From Oscheius onirici (taxonomy: Eukaryota; Nematoda; Chromadorea; Rhabditida; Rhabditidae): DNA of 64,000 bases. The notes beneath the pieces are model-generated. The model ran no database searches. It was given only the letters and a program-made list of their open reading frames with translations, and was not told where the DNA came from. How positions within the stretch are numbered: the first letter of the stretch is position 1; each line of letters starts with the position of its first letter. The position numbers and the translations under genes were made by a program. Where the stretch lies: assembly GCA_932521025.1 (NCBI GenBank), contig OW051469.1:3484398-3548397 (forward strand), given 5' to 3'. This document shows, piece by piece, positions 23,055 to 34,026 of this stretch.

Positions 23055-26000
23055 AAGAAGCAGCTTGATCAAGAGACGAAGATCCGTAGCTTCTGGAAAC
23101 CAATCTCCGACTTCAAGGAACTGGAGGGCTGTACTGAGATCTGGGATGACGTCGAGTTTTCTGCCAAGGTTATAGGACAACCTCCTCCTGACTCGATAAA
23201 GAAGATCAACGGAAGTCTGAAAATTGTTGGCACGGATCTAACGAAGCTCGACTTTTTGGCCAAGGATCGAGTTTCAAACTCACTGATTCTTCAAATCTGC
23301 TAGCCTATTCTGAAAACTCCCTGATACACACTGTTCTTACTGATGTCCATACCTTTTTTCTGCTTTTTCATTAGCTTCTAGTTCGCATACTTGTCAACTA
23401 CTTTTGTACAAGGCTTGCAACGCATTTTCAACGCTAAAGTTACCATATTTTTCTCCCCTTGTGTTTCTACGGAGTTTCAGTCCCATTGTCTCTTGACTTC
23501 TGCTAACCTTTTCTTGATACACGCTATCCTCGATATTATATCTGAAAGCCCTGAACTGACTCAGCTAGTCTAGATAAATGCAATATTTGCAGCTGTCGAG
23601 TTCAAGGACAACCTCGGGATGGACTGCAGCACGCCATTCAAGTACAAGGACGAGAATGGTGCGGCAAAAGAGATTCCTGGCTGGACCTGTCCCACGACGA
23701 CAACAACAACGACCACGACCACTACTTCAACAACGACGACCACGACGACCACGACGACCACTCCCACAACTACAGCATCGACCACGACTGCCGCAACCAC
23801 CACAGCTACTGCTACTACTTCAACCACCACAGAAGCCAGTACGACTACAAGTGGTGAACAGGGTGCTGGACCTGTAGTTGGACCTAATGGAGAGATTTTC
23901 GGTTCCTCTAATACCACGGGATCAGGTCAAGGAGGCGAAGAGAAAAAGAAAGACAAGCGTGGTTTTGCCGGTCCAATTGTTCTCTGGTGTGTCTTTGAAC
24001 TCGGTCTTCTTGGCGGCTGTGGTGGAATGGGCTTCTTAACTTGGAAAGTCAGGAAATGGAGGAAGACGGCTGCCGTGCCGAAGAAGAACGATAAGGTAGC
24101 CGAGAAGGAGTCTGGCGGACTGGCGAATCTGCAGAAGGTGACCGAGATGGACACGGCTGTCGCCAGAGCCAAGAGCTGGCTCACCAAGTACAACCCGCCG
24201 ATTGGACGTCATCATATGCGTCGTCAGAAGCCGCGTCCCCGAGCAGCCCGTCGTTTCGGATGGCCTTTCACCAAGAGGTCCAGTTACGAGTGTTTCAAGC
24301 AGAGACAGCTGAAGGTCTACCCCTATCTCAAACAGGTGAGTCTTTTGCTTTTTGTTCGTTTGTATGGGCCAGGTAGTTGGGAGAGGGTTGGGCATAATTG
24401 TACTGACTATACTGCTTGTTTCTTACCTTCCGAATAATTTATAGCAAAACGAACGGGACAGTAACTGCTTGACTTGTGAATCACACTGTTAGCTTTTGAG
24501 GAGATATAGTTCAAAAAGTTAGGTATACTTGACTATTTCCTACTGAACTGGTCAGTTCTCCACTCTAATTACAGAGAGAGAAGCGCATCAATTCCGATAC
24601 ATCACTTGCTTTCGGAAATACGTAACAATATCATGTCTTACTTTAAGAACAGTTACAGTTGGTTAACCTGGTTCATTTTCAATACTGTATGTCCAGTAGT
24701 TTCTTCACAAAGCAGGCCGCTTTCATTGACTCTGGACACTTTACTGTTCTAATTTGAAATAGCGTAAAGCTAGACAAAAGAACCACTGACAACAGGTAGA
24801 CAGCAACAATACGAACAAGGGACAGTCTCTAATCAGTCCCTTTCAGCTCTGTCGCAACTTTTCGAAGCGTCTTCGCTGGGGTCGTCTCTACAACCACGAG
24901 CGTCGCTGGGCCCTGGATCGTTCGAGAACGACGAAGCATCTTCCTGCTTCCGAATGTACCCGCTGGCATGCTGCCAAAAACGAGCCCCTCGGACGCCCCA
25001 TTCGCAACACGACAATTCCACGTCTTGACCGTCTGATGCCGAAGGTGAAGAAGTATTCGAACGGCAAGTACAAGTACTGTCCGGCTACCTATTTTGGTCG
25101 TCGTCGCAAGTTCATCATGGCTGCGGCTCCTCTTCCTCACGAACTGCACGACTTTTGGAGTCTCGTAGAAAAGGAAAAGGTCAAGGCCATCGTCTGCATA
25201 GGCGACAAATTCTCCGTAGGAACCAAGACTCGTCGTGGCGTCTTTGGTTTGCCGACCTATTGGCCTCACTCGAAGCGTCAGCCGACCAAGACGATCCATG
25301 GAGAGTTGAAGATTCATCCGAACGATCCGAAGAAGCACATCAACACGGATATCGTCGTTCGCTGCAAGGCTGTGAGTTCTTTTTTGTATTTTTAGGGTTT
25401 GGGAAGAGACAGGGTGACAGCAAGTGAAGATAGACAGTAGAACTGACAGTTATAAGGAGAGTCACCGAACAACTTGGAAAGGGAATCTCTTAAAGAGATC
25501 GGTAAAGAAAAGAATAAACTGTAGCTCTAGGTAGTGCCATACTAAAGCTAACTTTACAGTGCTGTTGAATGAGAAAAGTTTTACGGACATAGGGACAGTA
25601 AGAAATAGTGCTCTTTGATTAAGAAGAAACTGAGAGAATGAGTGAGAAAAGTGAGAAAGGGGTTGGAGTGAGAGAAAGGATGATAACTGGAAAAGAGTCC
25701 CGTTGTCTTGCTAGTTCTTTCTAGAGTGTTTTACTGTAACTGCTCAAAAACTCGGACAGAGACAGTGTAAGTTATCATTGAGAGGAGACTTACTGTACAG
25801 TAGAAACTTTCAATTTCTGACTTTCTTGACATAGTAAGTAAGAACCGAGGAAGATTTATAATCTGTAACTGTAATTAACTGAGAGAGATGGAATAGTAAG
25901 AGACAATATTGAACAGAGACTCGTGAAAGAAACAAATAATTATATTCTCCCTTTGCAGAGCGACTTCCTGCACCCGGACAAGAAGCGCCACTTCTGCCGC

Positions 26001-26631
26001 ATCCGTCTGCACGGTTGCGGTTCGCGTCGTGTCAACTTCCGCAAGTGCATCCGCCGCAAGGGCAAATGCAGCAAATGTTACCGCAAGCAGGAGAAGTGGA
26101 TCAAGGAGGTGCAGAATCGCGACAAGCCGGTCAAGATGAAGAAGAACTACGCCTTCCATCGCGATTTCAATTACAAAAGGACGATCAGAAGGAGGACGCG
26201 TCGTCATCCGGACACCTACCACACTCAGCCGAATGCAATGTTCACGAGGGCCTCGTATCGAGAAGAAGGGAAGTTCCAATGGACAGCCTCTCCAATCTCT
26301 TGCCTGGGTCTGGACGCGTCTGATGAGGAAGAGACGGCTGAAGAAGAAGGTCAAAGGTCAGAAGAGACGGGAAGAGGGACTCTCGGAGCCGGATTCTGAT
26401 GAAATGCAACCGACGCCGGCTCAACTGAAGGAAAGGATTTTTAAAAGACGCCTTCATCGCGGCAAAAAGGACAAACGAGTTCTGATTCTGAAGGCCCGAG
26501 TCAACCGGAAGACGAAGCACAAGAGAAGGGAAAAGGTCGTGACGGAAATGCCGATGGACGGAGAGCAGGGCTCGAAGAAGACGACTGGACCTTCGAAGAA
26601 GACCTCGGCCATCAAGAAGAAGGCGCCTTAG
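23055..26631 (+). CDS. Receptor L-domain / phosphatase-like single-pass receptor
   Basis: Exon 23055-~23260 encodes a receptor L-domain half (FKELEGCTEIWDDVEFS ... INGSLKIVGTDLTKLDFL). Exon ~23592-24336 adds VEFKDNLGMDC, a stalk of more than 40 Thr residues, a membrane segment (PIVLWCVFELGLLGGCGGMG) and a basic cytoplasmic start. Exons 24847-25371 and 25959-~26330 encode a tyrosine-phosphatase-like domain: IRNTTIPRLD, FIMAAAPLPHELHDFWSLVE, KAIVCIGDKF and PTYWPH. The P-loop HCSAGxGR and the WPD loop are not found; the equivalent place reads KPVKMKKNYAFHRDF. The tail is lysine-rich and ends at TAG 26629-26631, with AATAAA at about 26669. A frame change near 26290-26350 implies one more intron, not placed. 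The 5' exons with the signal peptide were not found. Probably a catalytically dead receptor. Confidence 0.7.
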
Positions 26632-26639
26632 TCTGCTCC

Positions 26640-27222
26640 CCTGATCCAATACTGTTTTAGTTTCACGAATAAAGGCCTAGTCGTGGATTTTTGTCGTGTC
26701 TTAGTTTTAGTAGAATTTATGTTGTTTCTCCCTATTGTGAAAGTGAGAGGATCCCAGACTTCACAAATGTTCGTACCTTGATTTTTGAGCTATGAGAAAT
26801 TTTTCAATAGGACCAAGCCTCAGATTTCAAAAGTTGGAGAACATTTTCAGTTGAAGAGGCCGTGAAGAATTCTAAAACTTGTTCAGCGTTTCTATTTTAA
26901 ATTGCTCTCGCGTCTCTGTGTGTCTGAAGGTTTAATTGGCAATGATTGGGGTCTATCCGTCAAAGTTGTTCTTTTGTAACAAGTCGAAACATAATGTATC
27001 AAGTGTACAAGAGCACAGAGTGAGTTAAGTCGAACTACTAGAAAAGAAGCTCATCAGTTCAGGCTCTGTCTAGTTATAGATATCTTTGAGTTGCTCTACT
27101 TTTATAGGAAACTTTTGAAAACTTTGCGTTCTTTTGTGTTAATTTAAACAGACTTTGAAAAACTTTCTTAACCTTAAAAAAAGTTCGAACAATAACTTTG
27201 GAAAAATACTTTATTCGAATTT
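26640..27222. other. Intergenic, no gene seen
   Basis: Between the 3' ends of two convergent genes. It contains a copy (26905-26940) of a short repeat also at 13788-13825. Nothing else is recognisable. Confidence 0.6.
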
Positions 27223-28415
27223 TTAGGTGTCTCCGTTAATATTAGGATGAGACTCGAGATGACTTTGGAAGCAGACGCGGATTTTGTCGAACTGAGCAAG
27301 GCAGACGAGATATTTGACGTAGTCGGTCGGCACTCCTTTGGTCGTCTCACAGTAGGCCAGACATTGGTCGGGAACCTGGAAATTGTAATGATCATGTCGG
27401 AAAGAGTCTGTTTGTTTTCCGGGAAAACGCCAACAGAACTGTTTCTTTATCCGAAGAACTGTTATCAGTAGATCAAGAAGGATATACAGTACCCTCTCGG
27501 TCAGTTCTGTCTATTAATTCGAACAAGACTGAGAGTACAGAACTTTTCCAAAAGTGCCAAAGAAATGCTGGTAGTTAAGAGTATGGGAGGGCCAGTTCCA
27601 GTGCTCCCACTACTGATACTGATGACGATTCATCCCCTGTCAGATAGTCTGTTCAGTTAATATACGAGACCCAAGAGTCAGAGACATAATTTGGAATAGG
27701 CTCATACTGTACTCTCAGGCCATAAGTTCACTCAGTTCAGATAACAGTACAGAGAGTTAGAGTGCGAGACTCTTCTGTGAAAGGAACTGTCAGTGACTCA
27801 TCACAAGTCTCAGTAGAGGGTAAGACATTTCAAGTCACCAGAGCAACATGTCCAGACACTGTTAAGAACTCACCCCCTGTCCTCTACAACAGGCAGTATG
27901 ATCGGCTCTGGACGAGGCGCAATCCCACATCTGCCCCACTGTGGGTCCTTTCGGGGCACACTGGGCCATGAAGCCGAGAACCTGAACTTATGATTAGTTC
28001 GAATTTGGTTCAAAAACCTACAGTATCTGATCTTAGGGCATTGAAGTCACAATACCTTCTCCGGCATTCGACATCCGCACTGTTCAGACTTCTACAGCAC
28101 ATTCGGAGCTTTTGGTTGGAATTTCTTTGACCGGGAACTCCGTAGCTAAACAAGTGTTGTATTTAACAGAAAAACTGTCTACATTTGCTGAAGACGCTGT
28201 TCTTTGGCACTGAGCTGGCGCTCAGTTCTGACTCCGTTAGCAACAGCTGCTGGCTGCTGAACCTGTTGAAGCTGTTGTTCTGTCTGTGCCGTTTCCCATT
28301 TTTGGAGCTGTGCATTCCAAATCCAATTACCCTGTCTGAATTGTGGCTGACCGTTGGGTCCTTGGACCCACTGTTGGGAGAGGACGACTGGAAGGAGGAG
28401 TAATGACCACAACAT
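27223..28415 (-). CDS. Secreted DB-domain cysteine-rich protein
   Basis: The exons are 28415-28183, 28145-28022, 27981-27874 and 27375-27223, all in phase, giving 205 residues. [13 protein letters not shown] is a signal peptide. A Gln/Trp-rich linker ([16 protein letters not shown]) comes next. The DB domain then reads [51 protein letters not shown] and [15 protein letters not shown], ending [17 protein letters not shown] proteins are nematode-restricted, secreted and of unknown function. The last intron (27376-27873) is long for this window. The paralogue at 22455 on the same strand suggests a local duplication, with the phosphatase-like receptor between them. Confidence 0.9.
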
Positions 28416-28419
28416 TCTG

Positions 28420-29960
28420 GAAAAGTATGGTTGGGGAGAGGGACAGAGACAGAGTATCAGGCGTTAGGGGAACAACCGGCCAGTCTCATTGGGTCACCGG
28501 ACTGGTCACTGTTTTTCGGTCGAGTGAACTCTATTCAAGGCAAATGTTCCAAAGATGAGGAACCAAAAGACAGAGTATGATCCAGTTTCGTACCAAATCG
28601 TACAATAAAATCAAGCTATTTGTTGTTGATCTAACCACTGGTCAGATCTGAACAAAGCCAGAAACACAAAGAGGGAATCAGTTCCAAAAAAACGATTGGC
28701 AACAAAAGAGGTGGATCAGTGGGATAATCCACACGAGAAGCAGCCAACTGGAGTGAAGCGGATGTGGCTTGGCTGCCCCCGCCGCATTTCGCCCCGAGCG
28801 AACAGGTCGGGATGACCGTTCTTGTTAGCTAGCACCCCCCGACCGGCTAACATTCAAATTGCAAAACAGCGTGCCGTTGAACGAAGATTGAACTGTACAG
28901 TTTTGGTCCTGTTCCAGTGATTGATTGGGTTTTAGATTTTGGAAGACAAGAGGACAGAGAGACTGAGAGAATGAGACTATGGTCATGTGACAATGGCTTG
29001 AAACTGCCCAAATGACGCGAATTGAATGGCATCGCGGCATCGGTCACTTCTTCGGTATTGGAGACATCACGAACAATTTCAAACAAGGCTGTTAACAACA
29101 ACATCAATTTAAACTTCAACAAGAGACATCGAACCTGATAAGCCAAGTATATCTATCTCCAATTTCAATACTAACGGGGACACTAACCGAAAGAGAAAAT
29201 GAGACAGCATCGGTAGTCAGGAAAAATCGAACTAGACCTACTCCTAGTTAGATACGAACGGGGAAAGAACAAACTTCGAAGAAAGTACTCTTAACCCTAT
29301 CTGAGAGACAATGCAACAGTGAGAACAATCTAATAAGGAACTGAGAATTGAAGACTACAACCTAGACTAACAAACGGGCGCGGGAAAGCATGTGAACCGA
29401 GAGGTAGAGGGCAATGTGAGCGAGGTAAAGAGTACCTCTAGGAATACGAATCAAACAATAGCTCTGCTTTACAGGAACACGGGCCAGGAGACTAGACTTA
29501 CTACAGTATCAAGCGACAGATAACAAGATAGAAAGCATACAGGGCTTTTAAACCTACAGCCAAATATAAATAAGGAAACTAACTTGGAGCAAATGAATAT
29601 TCTGGGAGGCTTCAAACAGAAGGATAGAATATCGGTCCAAGCCAAATCAGGATCGTGATTACGGTTCTCTCGAGATTTTTTTCTCCGAAGTGTCAGAGCA
29701 TCGCTCCCAAACAGCTTGTCCAGGAACATCGTCTCTTGCTCTCGAAACGTCTTTTTTTCTTCATTTTAGAGGCGGCAGATCAAACCTCTCGAACCAGACT
29801 CTCATGAGCCACAGTTCACACCAACGGGAGCTATGGTAGACCACAGTAGCTCGTACTTGTACCTCATTGCAAGCTTCAAATGGGTCTCGATTTCTTCCAG
29901 AGTTCCTGAAATCTTGGGAAAGAAAGCTAACGTCTAAATGTGATTTTGTCAGAGTAGACC
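28420..29960. other. Intergenic, no gene seen
   Basis: No open frame here shows a protein signature. A GC-rich patch at 28745-28855 (CCCCGCCGCATTTCGCCCCG) stands out in base composition but not in coding features. Confidence 0.5.
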
Positions 29961-29964
29961 ACTG

Positions 29965-30278
29965 TCAACTGCTTGAATTTTAGCGCAGGAGCAGAGCACT
30001 ATCAGTCTTCCCTAGTGGCCAAAGGGTTTCCAAGAACTATACCAAACACGGCTATGGATTCATAATATCTAGCAATATCTAGCTGTCAATGTCTAGTGTG
30101 AACAAAGAAAAATACACTGACCTGGGAAAAGTAGAGGAGGCGACCATCCAGAGGGACAGAACATCTTTGACTGAAATCTTTCCAAAGGGTAAAAGTTGAC
30201 AAGTCAAATAAAAGTAAAGTTACTCTCAAGTTACTTGTCGAGCTCTTGACAAGTCAAAATGTAAAGCCAAAAACAAAA
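29965..30278 (-). repeat. 3' spacer shared by both 5S rRNA loci
   Basis: In reverse orientation this matches about 47531-47955 downstream of the 5S pseudogene, sharing CAAGTCAAAA runs, the CTAGACACTGACAGCTAGA-like segment and GCGCAGGAGCAGAGCA. It shows that the two 5S loci came from the same longer unit, not from retro-insertion of the RNA alone. Confidence 0.75.
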
Positions 30279-30397
30279 AGCTTACGACACCCGGGATTCC
30301 CAAGCCGTCTCCGATCCAAGTACTAACCGGGCCCAACGTTGCTTGACTTGCCAGATCGGACGGGATGGCGTACTTTCAACGTGGTGTGGCCGTAAGC
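30279..30397 (-). rRNA. rrn-5S: 5S ribosomal RNA
   Basis: The minus strand reads GCTTACGGCCACACCACGTT at the 5' end, then the canonical CCATCCCGTCCGATCTGG, GTCAAGCAACGTTGGGC, TACTTGGATCGGAGACGG and GGGAATCCCGGGTGTCGTAAGC. This is a full-length nematode-type 5S rRNA of about 119 nt. The internal Pol III control region is intact, and a T-run (CTTTTTGTTTTT) follows directly as terminator. Only one complete copy is in the window, so it is a dispersed copy rather than part of a visible tandem array. No spliced-leader RNA gene was found beside it. Confidence 0.96.
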
Positions 30398-30781
30398 GAG
30401 AGATATAAATTCTTTTGCGAGTGAAATTCTCTTCACACTTTCCTCTGCATGTCTGATCTCAGAGATCTCGGTGCTGCGACCGTTTCGTTGCGGCAGTCAG
30501 GGGAATAGACTAGCTCGGTCGATTACAACAACTTCGGTTTTTACCCAGTTTCTCAAGGTACTAGGGGATTCCGACCATAGCTCGACTATGCGTCGTAACC
30601 AAACTTTTTGGATCAGCCTTCTCGGGGTCAACCAGAAGGCAACAAGAACTATTTCAACGTCGGTCACGGCCTGATTGCCGGATCTATCAAATTATTGGGA
30701 TAAGCTCGGGTTACTGTTTCTCTCTCTGTCCCATTTTCCGTCTGTCCCTTCTACTGTCTACTGATAATTCCAAAAATTCAG

Positions 30782-31328
30782 ATGCACTCCCGAGCATTCG
30801 TACGTTCTCTGCGACTATCGAAAGATCTCTACAATGTGATGCACAAAAACTTCGCTAAATTCAGCATTAGGAACAGAAACGGCTTACTATTTTACAAAAT
30901 TTTACGTGGTAACAAGATGGTCGGCTTCAGACGAAATAGTAGATATCAAACCGTAACTTTCCTGGACTATATGGCTATTCGTCCGTTTACTATTTCTCAA
31001 ACAGATTCTCTTTTCAGATGCTGATATCAATACAATACTAGCAGTTCTGAGGAGCTTCATTACTGTTGATTACGCAAGATTAACATTCATACGAAATGGT
31101 AAAGGCGAATTCCTTGTATTGATTAATTACAATCGAGATTGTTTTGATATTCACATAGGTATACGAGCTTTGTCTGACATGCTTCATTTCCAAGAATGCT
31201 TTGTAAAATCGACTCCATTTGACTTTTCGTCTTGTGACGCCGATCCCGACCTACCTCTCAATCCTGAAGCATTTTGTAACCTTCTTCAAGGATATAAATT
31301 CATGAATTTGTATAACTTCAATGAATAA
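30782..31328 (+). pseudogene. Chimeric partial copy of the orphan gene at 15702
   Basis: 30782-30960 is a diverged relative of exon 3 of the gene at 15702 (MHSRAFVRSLRLSK). From 31018 to about 31345 the sequence is almost identical to 16707-17035, including the stop codon and the start of the 3' flank, with roughly five differences. Exon 4 and the first part of exon 5 (RWRSGDW...) are missing. The junction lies exactly at a TTTTCAG. I could not join the two parts in frame, so it is called a pseudogene. Confidence 0.7.
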
Positions 31329-31685
31329 ACTTTCAGAAAAACTCATAATTCTTTTTTTGTGCTTTTCGCGCACCCTAATATAGCTGACGCGTCTTGGAGC
31401 TCTAGCTCAATTCTAGTGATCTAAGTAATCATGTTTTGACTATTATCTATCCTTTTGTGGTTCAAGCTACGAACCAAGAATAAATAGGCTATATAAACTC
31501 TCGTTGTTCTTTCGTATTTGTCTGCAAAGTCTGCCGATAAATCGGTTTCTAGGGAATTGTTATTCCCTTCTCCTCGTCTTCCACAGCTACAGCACATCAA
31601 GTGATAGGTAGTTGTGTGCACCTTCCTCATCCGGGCAGAAAACCCGTGATCACCGTTACTCAACAAGCAATTTTTGCAAGCACTA

Positions 31686-31715
31686 AGCGGACTAGACGTT
31701 TTGGTAGTCAAATCA
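31686..31715 (+). promoter_or_regulatory. Conserved upstream element of TIL gene 1
   Basis: AGCGGACTAGA (31686-31696) and TTTGGTAGTCAAATCA (31700-31715), ending 50 bp before the ATG. Between the element and the ATG is GGGTAAACAG, a forkhead-type TGTTTAC core in reverse. Confidence 0.75.
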
Positions 31716-31765
31716 CGAGCTTGGGTTCGAACAAAATTGGGTAAACAGAAAGGTAAATGCATTCC

Positions 31766-32249
31766 ATGTTACTACTACTACCGCTGTTTTTGGCCGTAAG
31801 GGGACAGACTGGTGAGTCACTCTGTCCCTCTCACTCTCTTTTCCAGAAATCTACAACCATTCCGGGCCCTTCCCCATCCAGAACACTGCCATCGGTTCTG
31901 AAGATACTGTATGTCAACTGGTCCAATGCCCGGCCGGAACTTTCTGGATTGTTGAGGTGGATGACGGACCTTTCGGTCTCTGCAAGGAGTGTCCTAATGG
32001 AACATTCTACAAAAGCTGTCCAAACTGTTTGGAAGCGAGAACTTGTGCAACCAAGGACACCAAATCTGTGAGCTCTTTCAGCTAGAAAAGACCAAAAGTT
32101 TTTAGCCGTGCGAGCAGGGCTGCTACCCTCCGCAGTGTGTCTGTCCTCCAGGCGAGCTCAAGAATCGTTGTGGAATATGCCTCAAAAAAGAAGATTGTCC
32201 AAATCCGAATAACTTGTGCTTCGGGGCCCCTTCTCCGGTTATTGAATAG
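31766..32249 (+). CDS. Secreted TIL-like cysteine-rich inhibitor 1
   Basis: The exons are 31766-31811, 31847-32067 and 32106-32249. The product starts MLLLLPLFLAVRGQT (signal peptide) and has an NHSGPFPIQN spacer. The cysteine module follows: CQLVQCPAGTFW, LCKECPNGTFYKSCPNC, ARTC, PCEQGCYPPQCVCPPGELKN and CGICLKKEDC. The order CPxG-x-Y-x-SCPxC ... CYPPQCVCPPG ... C matches the trypsin-inhibitor-like (TIL) fold, so secretion and protease inhibition are inferred. An in-frame ATG lies 9 bases upstream (31757); 31766 is preferred because every paralogue starts MLLLL. Confidence 0.85.
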
Positions 32250-32460
32250 AGTAGAATAAAAATATGTGATATGGCTTTTTAAATGAAAACAGGTTACCGT
32301 AAAAGCTCTAATAGAAGCCCCACTTATGTCAAATACGCAATTACGTATACACGTTTTATGGAGTCAAGACGTCATTTTCTGACTTTGGGATGTTCTGTAA
32401 GATAGGTGTTTTTGTCTGCCCGTCATTATTTGCTCCCCCAACTTTCGCAAAAACTACCTA

Positions 32461-32490
32461 AGCGGCCTACTGATTTTGGTAGTCAAATCA
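32461..32490 (+). promoter_or_regulatory. Conserved upstream element of TIL gene 2
   Basis: AGCGGCCTACT (from 32461) and TTTGGTAGTCAAATCA (32475-32490), ending 44 bp before the ATG. No GTAAACA core is present here. Confidence 0.75.
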
Positions 32491-32534
32491 TGAATAGGCG
32501 TGAGTTAAATCGACAACACTAGTATTCCATCGTC

Positions 32535-32996
32535 ATGCTACTGCTACTACTGATCTTACAAGCCGTAGATGGACAGACCGTATCAGAAGTGGCTGACAGC
32601 CCAGTCGTAAATTCCTGTGCACAACATCGCTGCTCTCCCGGAACTTTCTGGGTTGTGGAGACGGACTTTGACACTCCTTACGCTCTCTGCAGGGAGTGTC
32701 CCAATGGAACAGTTTACAAGAGCTGTCCAAACTGCATGGAAGCGAGAACTTGCGTGAAAAAGGACACAACACTCGTTAGCTGTTTCTATCTTGAAAAGAC
32801 AGAAATTTTTCAGAATTGCCAACAAGGCTGCTATCCATCGCGTTGTGTCTGTCCTCCAGGACTGCTTCTGAACCCTTGCGAAGTTTGCGTCAAAGAGGAA
32901 GATTGTCCCGGTCCGGATGAAGATTTTATATGTGTTCACGAGGAAGAGCCGCCTCAAGAACCAAAAGAAGAGGGTCAGTCAGGAGAACATTTCTAG
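32535..32996 (+). CDS. Secreted TIL-like cysteine-rich inhibitor 2
   Basis: MLLLLLILQAVDGQT is the signal peptide. The module reads CAQHRCSPGTFW, LCRECPNGTVYKSCPNC, ARTC, CQQGCYPSRCVCPPG and VCVKEEDC, with an acidic tail (EEEPPQEPKEE). Unlike its paralogues it lacks the intron after the signal peptide. At the position of their second intron it has a 39-base GT...CAG segment (32777-32815) without a stop, so both spliced and unspliced forms are open. Spliced length is about 140 residues. Confidence 0.85.
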   Translation: MLLLLLILQAVDGQTVSEVADSPVVNSCAQHRCSPGTFWVVETDFDTPYALCRECPNGTVYKSCPNCMEARTCVKKDTTLVSCFYLEKTEIFQNCQQGCYPSRCVCPPGLLLNPCEVCVKEEDCPGPDEDFICVHEEEPPQEPKEEGQSGEHF

Positions 32997-33087
32997 ATTA
33001 CAGAACACCCAAATAAACTAACTAACATACCAGAAAAAACAAGAAGAGCGCTGTGCAAAAAGTTTATTACCCAAAGAAAGTCGTCTC

Positions 33088-33981
33088 CTAGATCAGATTG
33101 ACATGGGAGGGCAGAGTGACGGCTCGAAGGGCGCTCTTTCCTTTATCGAAGCTCGGTCCCGTCCTCCACTTGCAGCCGTCGAAGATTTCCGTTCCGGCCA
33201 GGATTCTGTCGCAGTATCCTCCGGCCACGACGAGTTCGTCAGCCAGACGCGTGACCGTAAAGTTGGAACGGGGCGTCTTCATCGACGGCAGCTGCTGCCA
33301 TCTTCCACTCGGCATCTGATATCTCCAGACGGTCGCAAACCGCTCCATTCCAGTCGTGCCGCCGAGCGCGATGAGACTCTGACCGTCGGCGATGAGACAG
33401 AGTCCAGAACGAGGCGACGGCAGGGGACGACTCGTCTCCGTCCAGAGCTCACTCTTCGGATCGAACCACTCCATCGTGTTGACAATATCGCGGCCATTGA
33501 AACCGCCACAGACGAAGATCTTGCCGTTGAGGGTCGCGGCGGCGGCATCGGAACGCGAGTGACGCATCGGCGGACAGACGATCCATTCGTCCTTGGTCGG
33601 ATCGTACTTTTCGACGGTTCGAAGCCGAGTGCGACTGGACCTCGTGCCGTTGTGACCGCCCATGACCCAGATGAGACCGTTCAGCTCGACGTTGCTGTTG
33701 GAGATGAAGCAGCGCTTCTCGCGCATCGAAGCCAGCTGTTCCCACTGCTGCTGACTGTTCAGACGGTAGAGCTGACTGTAGTGGTTGGTCTGGTTGTCGC
33801 CGCCTCCGAAAATGTAGAGACTGTCGTTGAGGATGACGGCTCCGTGGTAGCCGGCCAGGTAGGGCATCTTCAGCTGCAGATGCTCCCATCTCTCGTTCAG
33901 GTAGTCCAGCTGTATAATTTTTTTTTAGAAAAAGAGAGAAACCTACCTGGTAGAGGGCACAATAACTTTTGCTTGGAAGCT
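33088..33981 (-). CDS. Kelch-repeat protein, C-terminal part (KLHL-like)
   Basis: Exon ~33898-33088 encodes five or six Kelch blades: LYIFGGGDN, GLIWVMGGHNGT, GKIFVCGGFNGRDIVN, SLIALGGTTG, ELVVAGGYCD and a closing SALRAVTLPSH, with the double-Gly and spaced Tyr/Trp of each blade. A short exon (~33981-33942, SKSYCALYQ) joins it in phase. In KLHL proteins BTB and BACK domains precede the blades and recruit CUL3. Here upstream sequence holds a perfect hairpin (34027-34072) and then a plus-strand gene, so the 5' part is missing: a truncated gene or one with distant exons. It lies antisense within the inhibitor array, and its GC content is visibly higher than its neighbours'. Confidence 0.75.
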
Positions 33982-34026
33982 TCTGAGGCAATTAAGGAGA
34001 GTTTGTTTGTTTTTGAACAAATTTTT

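Noticed and set aside
23570-23917. Val-rich open frame antisense to the Thr-rich stalk
   Set aside because: It is the complement of the ACN codon repeat, so it is forced by the repeat, not a gene.
24829-25338. Open frame of 169 codons on the minus strand
   Set aside because: Shadow of the phosphatase-like exon on the plus strand, which has recognisable motifs.
30471-30674. Short frame resembling retroelement gag
   Set aside because: Likeness is only compositional and there is no zinc knuckle or adjoining polymerase.
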